A DNA stretch of 6,333 bases, from the NCBI GenBank assembly GCA_031430695.1, contig JANPBZ010000194.1, positions 1 to 6,333 of the forward strand, written 5' to 3'. The notes below the pieces were generated by a model. It did no database searches, was not told the DNA's origin, and saw only the letters and a list, made by a program, of their open reading frames with translations. The position numbers were made by a program, and so were the translations under genes. This DNA is from JAENVT01 sp031430695 (GTDB lineage: Bacteria; Actinomycetota; Acidimicrobiia; Acidimicrobiales; Ilumatobacteraceae). Below are positions 1 to 6,204 of the stretch, one piece after another. Each line of letters opens with the position of its first letter. Within the stretch, counting starts at the first letter, position 1.

Positions 1-286
1 GTTCCGAATCCATGCAAATGTCAGTCCGCGATCGTTCGATCGTTGGTCGACAGGCGCTTTCAACATTGTTGTGAAGTTGGGCGATGAGGTGCCCGACCGC
101 GCGTCCCGCCATCCACTGTTGATAGCGCCGAAGTTCGTCGCTGACGATCTCCTCGCGACACCTGACCTGTAGCTCGGCACTGTCTGCGACGAGATCATCG
201 AGGTCGACAAGCCGAATCCCCTGGACGTGCCGGGCGCCGGGCTCGACGTTGCGCGGCAACTCATCGACCAGGTGATGCGGCAACAT
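1..286 (-). pseudogene. hemA: Glutamyl-tRNA reductase (HemA) C-terminal remnant, N-terminus missing, runs off left edge
   Basis: Seen: the minus frame through ATG 286-284 is open to base 1 and reads LVDELPRNVEPG, then GIRLVDLDDL, then an acidic/arginine helix with EEIVSDELRRYQQWMAGRAV and LIAQLHNNVES. Known: HemA (reduces glutamyl-tRNA to glutamate-1-semialdehyde in tetrapyrrole synthesis) has this order at the end of its NADP domain and in its dimerisation domain: a DLA-PR-(N/D)-V-(D/E)-P motif, a G-V-x-L-x-D-x-D-D-L strand, then helices with IV-x-E-E-x-x-R-F/Y-x-x-W. Inferred: this is the downstream part of hemA. The catalytic N-terminal domain (about 200 residues with the active-site Cys) is absent, because upstream in this frame is only a short stretch to a stop at 469-467, lying inside the end of the exported-protein gene. 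A 17-residue unexplained stretch sits between KP and LVD (around 325-275). ATG 286 has a weak GGTGGG upstream, so a short product cannot be excluded. The 3' end lies outside the window. Confidence 0.6.
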
Positions 287-380
287 GTTCCCACCCAGGG
301 CGAGCCTCAACAATAGGTCGATCGGTTTACTTCTGTTCTTGTGACCTGCGGCGCGTTCATGGCTGATGAACGTCTGTCCA
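287..380. other. Short spacer between exported-protein stop and hemA remnant
   Basis: About 94 bases between the stop of the large minus-strand gene (383-381) and the first ATG of the HemA-like frame. The HemA frame stays open through here and into the end of the upstream gene (to 466), reading an Arg/Lys-rich stretch with NRSKPIDLL. That stretch may be degenerate hemA sequence. I see no GC hairpin followed by a T tract, so no factor-independent terminator separates the two. Confidence 0.4.
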
Positions 381-3300
381 CTATCGCACCTCGAATCTCC
401 GGGCCGACGACCACGCGCCTGCGGCGCCGGACGCGTCGAGCGCCCGAACCCGCCACCACATGCGTGTCACGGGCAGCGTGCTTGTCGAGTACGTCGAGAC
501 TGAGATCGTTTGGTTGACGATCGGCGACGAGAAGGTGTCCTGATCGTCGACTTGGATGATGTAGCTCGCCGAGCCGGCGACGTCGGACCAGTCGAAGACG
601 ATCGTCTGGCCCGAGTTGAAGCGGGCGTCATCAGCGGGGCTGACGAGCGACGGTGCTGGCAGGGCGCCGGACGGGGCAGCAGGGTTCACCGTGAGCGTGG
701 CATTGCGACTGACGCCGCCATGGGTCGCTGTCAGCGTCACTGCGGTGGTGGCCGCGACCGGCGAGGTCGTCATCGCGAACGTCGCGCTGGTCGCGCCCGC
801 AGTGACGGTCACGCTCGGCGACACGGTGGCCGCGGCATTCGAACTTGTCAACGTGACCAGCGCGCCGCCGGCGGGTGCGGCCGCGGTCAGCGTGACCGTG
901 CCGGTTGAGCCTGCACCGCCCACGACGCTGGTCGGAGAGACGGACACCGTCGACAAGCTCGGCGTGGATGCAACTGCCACGGGCGTGAACCACCTCGTCG
1001 ACGAGAACGGGCCGAACACACCCGCCGCGTTTCGGGCCCGCACCCGCCACCACAGTTGCTGAGCCGGGAGACCACCGATCGACGCCTGCGACACGTTGAC
1101 GATCTCGTTGGCGGTGAACGGCGCGGCGATGGTCGAGGTGGTGTCGACCTGGATCTCGTAGTCCACTGCGTTGGCGACATCGGACCAGTTGAACGCCACT
1201 GGCTGGGCCACTCCCGTGGCAGCGTTCGCTGGGCTCTGCAGCGTGGGCGCCACAAGCGGATTGACCGTCAGCGTGGCGATGCGTGTGGCGCCCCCGTACG
1301 AGCCGGAGATGCTGACGGCGGTTTGGCTCGAGACGACTGAGGTCGTCGCCGTGAACGTTCTGCTCGTCGCGCCGGCGCTGATGGTGACACTCGCGGGCAC
1401 GGTGGCCGCAGCGGAGTTGTCGGAGAGTGTCACGACAGCGCCACCCGCCGGCGCGGCGGCGGTGAGTGTGACCGTGCCGGTCGACGACGAGCCTCCTACG
1501 ACGCTGCTCGGGCTCAGTGTGAGTGCCGACAGTGTTACCGACGAAGCACGCGTCACGCCCAGCGACGCGAAGAGCATCGTGTCGCCAAGAGTTGCGACGA
1601 GCTGCGCAGTCGTATCGTCAACCGGGAACGTCGTTGCGGTGAACGTTGCGCTCGTTGCACCCGCCAGCACGGTGACGGTCGTCGGCACACTGACTGCGCC
1701 GGGCAGGGAGCTGCTCAGGCTGACGGCAATCCCACCCGTTGGTGCCGCGCTGCCGAGGGTGACGGTGCCGGTTGCCGACGTGCCGCCAGGAACGCTGATC
1801 GGACTCATGGAGAAGCCGGTCAGTGGCGGCAGGCTGGGGTGAACAACCAGATCAGTCGAGCGCGTCACGCCGCCGCCGGTCACTGAGATCGAGACCACCG
1901 TTCGGGCGGTCACCGCGCTGGTGACGATGAAGAAGACGCCGGACTCCGTCGAAGCCGGGATGGTCATGAGCTCAGGCACCGAGGCGACCTGCGGATTGCT
2001 GCTCGTCAATCGCAAGTGTTGATCGTGACCGACGATCGAGGAAAGCGGAATCCTGACGATTCCCCTGGATCCGTTGGCAGTCTCGACTGGATCCAACGTC
2101 AGAGAGTCCGGCGCGGGCGACGGAGTCAGCGTGATCGGCCAATTGGCGGTGACGTTTCCGGCGCGTGCGGTAATCGTGACGATCGTGCTCGTCGTCACGG
2201 GGCTGGTCTGAATCGAGAACTGTGTTCCGCCAGCACTACCGGGGATGATGACCGTCGCCGGAACGGTCGCTGCCGGAGAGGAACTCGAAAGGCTCACCGC
2301 GAACCCGCCCGGAGGGGCCAGACCATCGCAAAAGCCGGCGAAACAGCCGACCTCGAGGTCCACGATTCCGAACATTTCGTCGCCACCGGTGGCCTTGACG
2401 GGAAACAGCTGGAACGGGGTGTCGTTCAGAGTCGGAGGCAGCAGTGTGATCGTGGTGGACACCGACGTTGCGTTGTACGTCGCGGTCACTGTCACCGGTG
2501 TCGGCGTCGTGACATAACCGACACGCATGCCCCGGAGTGAGTTGGGAAATCCTGTGGGTGCCACGAGCACATCGACCGACGAGCTGCCGGCAGGGATCTG
2601 TCTCGACACTGGGAGCTCGGGCAGCAGGTTTGGATGGCTGGTGGTGAGCGTGACAGTGACACCGCCCGCAGGCGCGACACCGGTGAGGTCGAGACTGCCA
2701 CGCGCTTCCCCGCCGCTGAACTTGGTCGCAGGGAAGGTGACTGCACCCATCCGCAGTGGAGTCGCGAGCACCGTGAACGTGCCGGTAGTCGACCAGGCGG
2801 TGTAGGCCTCGACAGAGCCGATGTAACCGTGCTGTGAACGCACCCGCCAGAACTTCGTTCCCGCCGTCAGCGACGGCACGATCCTCTGGTTCTCGGTGAG
2901 CCGATATGTCGATTCGAGGCTCGTGAACGAGGAGTTCGTGGCGATCTGCACTTGATACCCCAGGTCCTGATGGTTGGGTACGTGGGTCCACGAGACCGTC
3001 AGCGGCAGTTGCTGTGATGTTCCGTTCGCGGGCGCCACCAGCGTTGGCGGCGCTGGAAATGGATTGCTGTCGAGCACGCTGAAGTCGACCAGGTTGGAAG
3101 GCTGCCCCTTGTGGCCGCTGGCGTTGACGGCGATCACGCGTGCTTTGAAGTTCCCCTGGATGCTCGGGTTGAACGAAATTCCGTACGTCGTTCCGGGGAT
3201 GTCCACCTGGCGCACTCTCGTGTCGGTGGGGAACGTCGGATCGATCGACTGCTGGAGGATGTAGCTCACCGCGCCGGGTACGGCGCTCCATGTGAACGTG

Positions 3301-3773
3301 ATGGTCTCCCACGAGTGGAAGAGGGTCGCGTTCTGTGGCGGATCGAGAGTCGCCGAGCCAGGCACTCCGGCGCTCGAGCCGGTGACGGCGACGCTGCGCG
3401 GCGTTGACCAGGCTCCCGGTTCGCTGTCGCGGCTCACTGCTTGGACGCGCCAGAAGTAGGTGCCATTCGAAAGGCCGCTGATGATGTCTTGAGTCGTGGT
3501 CGCCCCCACCAACAGCGCAGGATTCCTTTCGATCACAACGCTGAAGTCGGACGACAGGCTGATCTCCCAGTTGTATCCGCCCACATCGGGCACCTGCGAC
3601 CAGGAGATTGTCAGAGGAATCGTGACACTTGCGCCGTTTGCAGGCGCGAGCAGCGTGGGAGCTGCGGGTGGAACCGCAACGGCGAGCGGGGCGAATCCGT
3701 CGATTCCGGGGAGTACGAGAGTGGTGATCAGCACAAAGGCCGCCACGTTGCTGATCCGGGTGCTCCAACTCAT
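381..3773 (-). CDS. Large secreted multi-domain protein with FN3-like and Ig-like repeats
   Basis: A predicted exported, probably surface or extracellular, protein of 1130 residues, with no catalytic domain that I recognise. Start ATG 3773 is chosen because AAAGAGG lies 5 bases upstream and a signal peptide follows at once: MSWSTR, a hydrophobic core to about residue 22, then AVA|VPP with likely cleavage after residue 33. A longer frame to a TTG at 3848 would bury that signal. Modules by residue: FN3-like at 37-131, 140-234 and 241-336 (YxWEI/YxLQ strand, FWRV, AWS signatures); Ig-like at 337-447, 448-552, 553-646, 649-742 and 749-839 (GG-x-x-x-x-G-x-V-x-L, APAGG, V-x-P-x-x-V-x-I/V-x-A-G, TLTV); FN3-like at 841-933; Ig-like at 941-1031; FN3-like at 1038-1130 (WWRVRA and AWSSARRF). 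The only cysteines are 477 and 482. There is no LPXTG, PEP-CTERM or terminal membrane helix, so the mode of retention, if any, is unknown. Likely role: adhesion or binding, by analogy only. Confidence 0.88.
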   Translation of the reverse strand: MSWSTRISNVAAFVLITTLVLPGIDGFAPLAVAVPPAAPTLLAPANGASVTIPLTISWSQVPDVGGYNWEISLSSDFSVVIERNPALLVGATTTQDIISGLSNGTYFWRVQAVSRDSEPGAWSTPRSVAVTGSSAGVPGSATLDPPQNATLFHSWETITFTWSAVPGAVSYILQQSIDPTFPTDTRVRQVDIPGTTYGISFNPSIQGNFKARVIAVNASGHKGQPSNLVDFSVLDSNPFPAPPTLVAPANGTSQQLPLTVSWTHVPNHQDLGYQVQIATNSSFTSLESTYRLTENQRIVPSLTAGTKFWRVRSQHGYIGSVEAYTAWSTTGTFTVLATPLRMGAVTFPATKFSGGEARGSLDLTGVAPAGGVTVTLTTSHPNLLPELPVSRQIPAGSSSVDVLVAPTGFPNSLRGMRVGYVTTPTPVTVTATYNATSVSTTITLLPPTLNDTPFQLFPVKATGGDEMFGIVDLEVGCFAGFCDGLAPPGGFAVSLSSSSPAATVPATVIIPGSAGGTQFSIQTSPVTTSTIVTITARAGNVTANWPITLTPSPAPDSLTLDPVETANGSRGIVRIPLSSIVGHDQHLRLTSSNPQVASVPELMTIPASTESGVFFIVTSAVTARTVVSISVTGGGVTRSTDLVVHPSLPPLTGFSMSPISVPGGTSATGTVTLGSAAPTGGIAVSLSSSLPGAVSVPTTVTVLAGATSATFTATTFPVDDTTAQLVATLGDTMLFASLGVTRASSVTLSALTLSPSSVVGGSSSTGTVTLTAAAPAGGAVVTLSDNSAAATVPASVTISAGATSRTFTATTSVVSSQTAVSISGSYGGATRIATLTVNPLVAPTLQSPANAATGVAQPVAFNWSDVANAVDYEIQVDTTSTIAAPFTANEIVNVSQASIGGLPAQQLWWRVRARNAAGVFGPFSSTRWFTPVAVASTPSLSTVSVSPTSVVGGAGSTGTVTLTAAAPAGGALVTLTSSNAAATVSPSVTVTAGATSATFAMTTSPVAATTAVTLTATHGGVSRNATLTVNPAAPSGALPAPSLVSPADDARFNSGQTIVFDWSDVAGSASYIIQVDDQDTFSSPIVNQTISVSTYSTSTLPVTRMWWRVRALDASGAAGAWSSARRFEVR
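384..1529 (-). repeat. Tandem duplication of an Ig-like + FN3-like module pair
   Basis: Two successive units, residues 749-933 (975-1529) and 941-1130 (384-953) of the exported protein, have the same order: Ig-like then FN3-like. They share an identical 16-residue run STGTVTLTAAAPAGGA (residues 764-779 in the first unit), closely similar AAATV, AGATS and TLTVNP blocks, then FxWSDVA, IQVD, WWRVRA and a closing S-x-x-R-x-F. The underlying DNA is visibly similar in the Ig-like halves, for example the GTGACCGTGCCGGT blocks near 892 and 1467. The FN3 halves have diverged more. I read this as an internal duplication within the gene. Confidence 0.75.
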
Positions 3774-3778
3774 GTCGA

Positions 3779-3785
3779 CCTCTTT
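3779..3785 (-). promoter_or_regulatory. Ribosome binding site of the exported-protein gene
   Basis: The minus strand reads AAAGAGG followed by five bases (TCGAC) and ATG 3773-3771. This site decides the start in favour of the ATG that begins the signal peptide, rather than the upstream TTG at 3848. Confidence 0.65.
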
Positions 3786-3933
3786 CAGCGCCCCCTTCAC
3801 CTCCGTGCCCGACCACGACAGTTGACGACGACTCGGGCGTCGAGTCAAGTGGCCCTTTAGTGCTAGGACCAGCTGGGACTGCGATGCCGGAATGTGCCAA
3901 ATGGCCTATCAAAACCGGCCTGTCTCAATCGTC

Positions 3934-3945
3934 TGTACCGGTACA
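3934..3945. promoter_or_regulatory. Perfect 12-bp palindrome, candidate operator
   Basis: TGTACCGGTACA equals its own reverse complement. It ends 12 bases before the preferred GTG start (3958) of the MFS gene, a usual place for a repressor of TetR or similar type to bind. No regulator gene is present in the window. If the MFS gene instead starts at 3892 or 3901, the palindrome is inside the coding region and the operator idea weakens. Confidence 0.35.
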
Positions 3946-3957
3946 TTGGTGCACGTT

Positions 3958-5208
3958 GTGACAAACCACCCCTTCTTGCCCCTACGCCATCGAGCGGTGC
4001 GGTTGCTGTGGGGTGCCGCAGTAGTCAGCGACGTCGGTACGTGGGTGCAGTTGATCGTCGTCGGCAGCCTGGTTGCCACCAGTACCGGCTCGGCCATACA
4101 GACCGGATTGGTCGCGCTGGCCACGTTCACGCCTCAGGCACTCGCCTCTCCGGTCGGCGGGCTGCTTGCCGATCGCTTCGATCGTCGCAAGGTCTTCGCG
4201 TCGGCGTTGATGGTGCAGGCTTTGGTCACCGCCGCGTTAGCGGTGACGCTCGGCCTCGGCATTCGGACCCCGGCACTGTTGATCGTGCTGATCCTTCTTG
4301 CAAGTGCGGCAGGGGCCTTGGGGGCGCCTGCGTACGCGGCCATGCTTCCGGACCTGGTTCCCCCCGAGGAGTTTCTGGCGATGGTTTCGTTGGGGGTCTA
4401 TTCGTGGAACAGCGGCCGCATCATCGGGCCGTTGCTGGGCACTGCGCTGACGTTGACAGTTGGACCGGCCTGGACGATCGGGTTCAACGCAGTCTCGTTC
4501 GTGGTGCTTGCCGCCGCCGTTGCCCTGGTTCGCCGCGCCTTCCCAGCGGCACACAGTGATGGCACGATCGTCGACCGATTGGTGGGCGGTTTGCGAACGG
4601 CCCGCTTCACGCCGGGCTGCTGGCATGGCATCGCCTTGCTGGTGCTGTTCAACCTCACGATCGTTCCGTTCATGGGCCTCATTCCGATCTATGCGCGGTT
4701 GGAGTACGGCGGTGGCACCGGCTTGGCCGGCATGGTCGCGTCAGCGCAGGGATTCGGCGCAATCATCGGCGGTGTCATTGTCACGGTGCTCGCCCACCGT
4801 CACCCGCGATCGCGCCTCATCGGACGGCTCATCATCACGTCCGCGATCGGGCTCGGCTTCTACGCAGCAGCACCCAGCGCTGTCTGGGTCGTGTGTGCTT
4901 CGGCGTTGCTCGGTGGCTCCGCGGCAGGGTTGTACATCACCTCGTCGACGATCATCCAGCGCGACTCACCAGCGGCCAGCCGAGGCAGGGTGATGTCGAT
5001 CATGCAGTCCGCGCAGGGCGTGTCGTACGGCATCGGATTGCTGGTCATCGGTTCGATCGGCGATGCCACCAACCTGCACCTTGCCTTCGGTGTGGGAGCG
5101 GTGTTGCTGCTAGCCGGCTTCGGCGTACTGACGCTGCGGTCTCGACACTGGCGCGCCGCGGTCGACGGTCGCGAAGTCGGTCGTCGAGCCGGCATCGCCC
5201 TGGCCTGA
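3958..5208 (+). CDS. MFS transporter, EntS/MFS_3-like exporter
   Basis: Inner-membrane secondary transporter of the major facilitator superfamily, most like the EntS/MFS_3 group of proton-coupled exporters. The substrate cannot be read from sequence. From GTG 3958 it has 416 residues and about twelve hydrophobic segments (roughly 16-38, 48-68, 79-100, 104-125, 140-160, 165-185, then six more after a central loop near 190-210). Motif A is clear between helices 2 and 3: GGLLADRFDRRK at residues 67-78. The ASRGRVMSI stretch between helices 10 and 11 is typical of this group, as is the N-terminal LRHRAVRLLW. The start is uncertain: ATG 3892 and ATG 3901 are in frame but add a non-hydrophobic leader rich in ordinary residues, and none of the starts has a good Shine-Dalgarno. 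The gene is divergent from the exported-protein gene and 71 bases upstream of the next membrane-protein gene. Confidence 0.88.
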   Translation: MTNHPFLPLRHRAVRLLWGAAVVSDVGTWVQLIVVGSLVATSTGSAIQTGLVALATFTPQALASPVGGLLADRFDRRKVFASALMVQALVTAALAVTLGLGIRTPALLIVLILLASAAGALGAPAYAAMLPDLVPPEEFLAMVSLGVYSWNSGRIIGPLLGTALTLTVGPAWTIGFNAVSFVVLAAAVALVRRAFPAAHSDGTIVDRLVGGLRTARFTPGCWHGIALLVLFNLTIVPFMGLIPIYARLEYGGGTGLAGMVASAQGFGAIIGGVIVTVLAHRHPRSRLIGRLIITSAIGLGFYAAAPSAVWVVCASALLGGSAAGLYITSSTIIQRDSPAASRGRVMSIMQSAQGVSYGIGLLVIGSIGDATNLHLAFGVGAVLLLAGFGVLTLRSRHWRAAVDGREVGRRAGIALA

Positions 5209-5279
5209 ATCGCAGTCCGGCCGGGCGATCCGTGGCGCTGTCGGCGTCGAATATCGTGCATGAACATTCGGCACGATTC

Positions 5280-5645
5280 ATGACGCCGCGGCACGATGTC
5301 AATCGCTTGGTGGCGCGAGGCTTTGGTGCGACGCTGATCGTGGTCGGCGTCGCCGGGTTTGTCATCCCGCCGAAGAAGGCGCTCACCAGCGGCGCGCCCG
5401 CCTACAACATCTTCCACCTGTTCTTCGGCGCTGCCGGGATCGCGGCGTCGCGACGCCATGTGACGGCGCGGGCCTTCAACATCGGGTTCGGCGCAATCGA
5501 TCTGTACCAGGCGGTTGCCAGCCGGCGGGGGTTGTTTCCACATCGGTGGTTCCGATGGAGGACCACCGACGACGTACTCCACGTCGTCATCGGCGCCGGA
5601 TTGGTTGCGGCCGGAATGATCCGATCCGCCGGCCGCGGCGAATAG
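5280..5645 (+). CDS. Small four-helix membrane protein, DUF4383-like
   Basis: A 121-residue hydrophobic protein of unknown function. Predicted helices fall near residues 11-30, 42-57, 64-80 and 98-113. The pattern PAYNIFHLFFGAAG, ARAFNIGFGAIDLYQAV and DDVLHVVIGAGLVAAG (an N-x-x-H and a D-x-x-L-H at the start of helices, with glycine-rich helix centres) recalls DUF4383-type membrane proteins. That assignment is by resemblance only. Start ATG 5280 has no clear Shine-Dalgarno. GTG 5256 in the same frame would add VHEHSARF. The gene lies 71 bases after the MFS gene and 25 bases before the next gene, so it probably shares a transcript with at least the latter. Confidence 0.72.
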   Translation: MTPRHDVNRLVARGFGATLIVVGVAGFVIPPKKALTSGAPAYNIFHLFFGAAGIAASRRHVTARAFNIGFGAIDLYQAVASRRGLFPHRWFRWRTTDDVLHVVIGAGLVAAGMIRSAGRGE

Positions 5646-5657
5646 ACGACGAGACCG

Positions 5658-5663
5658 AAGGAG
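5658..5663 (+). promoter_or_regulatory. Ribosome binding site for the conserved hypothetical gene
   Basis: AAGGAG ends 7 bases before GTG 5671. It is the best Shine-Dalgarno in the window and fixes the GTG as the start of the downstream gene. Confidence 0.8.
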
Positions 5664-5670
5664 ACCAGCC

Positions 5671-6180
5671 GTGTTGACTTCAGGCGAACTGCCCTCGCTA
5701 AGGGGGAGCGCACTCGATGAGCTTTTCGCCAGCGCTGAGGCCGGCGAGATCCCCGTCGGTAAGGGCGACGGTCAGGCGCTGATCGCCACCGGCACGTCGG
5801 CGACCAAACCGCTGCTCGCGCTGGTACGGCTTCTGGCGTGGCGCGGCAAGAAATTCGACCCTCGAAGCCAGAGTCTGTGCAACCTCATCTCGCCGTTCGG
5901 GGTCAGGGCCATCACCGCCGATGTCTACGTCGACTCGAGCCGTCTCGATGGGCGACCGTGCATCTTGCTCGACTACTCGAAGACCTCATGGATTGTGGGT
6001 TCGCGACGAGATTCGCCAAATCGGCCCAGGCCTGTACGTGGGCTTGGTCTACGTGCGATCCCGTCGTGCACCACTGCGATTCTCGCTGAAGTTCGACACG
6101 GCATTGGATTCGGTGCGGTCCGAGCCCTTCGCGACTGTGTCGACGAATCGCTGATGAATGCGCGACTGATCCCCGCGTAG
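5671..6180 (+). CDS. Conserved hypothetical protein, apparent frameshift near 5988-5996
   Basis: As read, GTG 5671 opens a 169-residue frame behind a strong Shine-Dalgarno. Residues 1-106 look like a coherent soluble protein: GKGDGQALIATGT, LLAWRGKKFD, NLISPFGVRAITADVYVDSS, then LDGRPCILLDYSKTS. From there the frame turns into an Arg/Pro-rich sequence (GSRRDSPNRPRPVRG) unlike the first half. The +2 frame instead gives WVRDEIRQIGPGLYVGLVY and RFSLKFD from 5996 to a TGA at 6152-6154, which fits the way I remember this uncharacterised family ending (DYS+TS, then W-(I/V)-RDEIR-x-x-x-PGLYLG-x-VY, then F-x-L-x-F). A combined protein would be about 160 residues. The gene is therefore broken, or the base sequence here has an error. 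Function unknown. I place no named family on it. Confidence 0.65.
   Translation: MLTSGELPSLRGSALDELFASAEAGEIPVGKGDGQALIATGTSATKPLLALVRLLAWRGKKFDPRSQSLCNLISPFGVRAITADVYVDSSRLDGRPCILLDYSKTSWIVGSRRDSPNRPRPVRGLGLRAIPSCTTAILAEVRHGIGFGAVRALRDCVDESLMNARLIPA
5996..6154 (+). pseudogene. Out-of-frame C-terminal half of the conserved hypothetical gene
   Basis: Reading from TGG 5996 gives 52 residues beginning WVRDEIRQIGPGLYVG and ending at TGA 6154. It carries the probable native C-terminus of the gene started at 5671, one frame over. The junction reads TCA TGG ATT G/TGG: restoring one TG pair at 5995-5998 would rejoin the frames as DYSKTSWIVWVRDEIR. A one-base insertion or a larger deletion in the same place would also explain it. 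Confidence 0.55.
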
Positions 6181-6204
6181 TCGCAGATACGCCAAGCTGT
6201 GCGG

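Larger units (their letters stand above)
3774..3957. promoter_or_regulatory. Divergent intergenic control region
   Basis: About 184 bases separate the minus-strand exported-protein gene from the plus-strand MFS gene, so promoters for both should lie here. Visible elements are TTGAC at 3822-3826 on the plus strand and TTGAC on the minus strand at 3848-3844 (an inverted pair, 17 bases apart); a GACTCG/CGAGTC hairpin at 3830-3846; and a perfect palindrome at 3934-3945. No good -10 hexamer is placed at 16-18 bases from either TTGAC box, so the exact promoters are not assigned. Confidence 0.45.

Noticed and set aside
31..46. Tandem ATCGTTCG/ATCGTTGG octamers near the left edge
   Set aside because: Only two imperfect copies, inside the HemA-like coding frame. 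Consistent with chance.
1171..1842. Plus-strand 223-codon open frame antisense to the repeat gene
   Set aside because: The Val/Ala/Thr-rich translation mirrors the repeat modules on the other strand. No start signal or independent coding feature is seen.
1257..2432. Possible CRISPR-like or satellite periodicity in the repeat region
   Set aside because: The periodicity follows protein modules of about 90-110 residues with diverged DNA, not short identical repeats with spacers.
3774..3848. N-terminal extension of the exported protein to a TTG at 3848
   Set aside because: It would place 25 charged residues ahead of an ordinary signal peptide, and a good Shine-Dalgarno sits directly before ATG 3773.
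2236..3912. Long minus-strand open frame overlapping the exported-protein gene, starting at 3912
   Set aside because: It is Arg/His/Gly-rich with no domain pattern, and lies in another frame of a gene with a clear signal peptide and regular repeats. This is expected of GC-rich coding DNA.
4860..5582. Minus-strand 240-codon open frame across the MFS and membrane-protein genes
   Set aside because: Arg/Pro/Ala-rich with no hydrophobic or motif structure. The plus strand here has transmembrane proteins with recognisable motifs.
6162..6184. Inverted repeat GCGACT/AGTCGC with an 11-base loop before the ureohydrolase gene
   Set aside because: A six-pair stem with a long loop and no T tract is too weak to call a terminator, and it overlaps the stop of the read-through frame.
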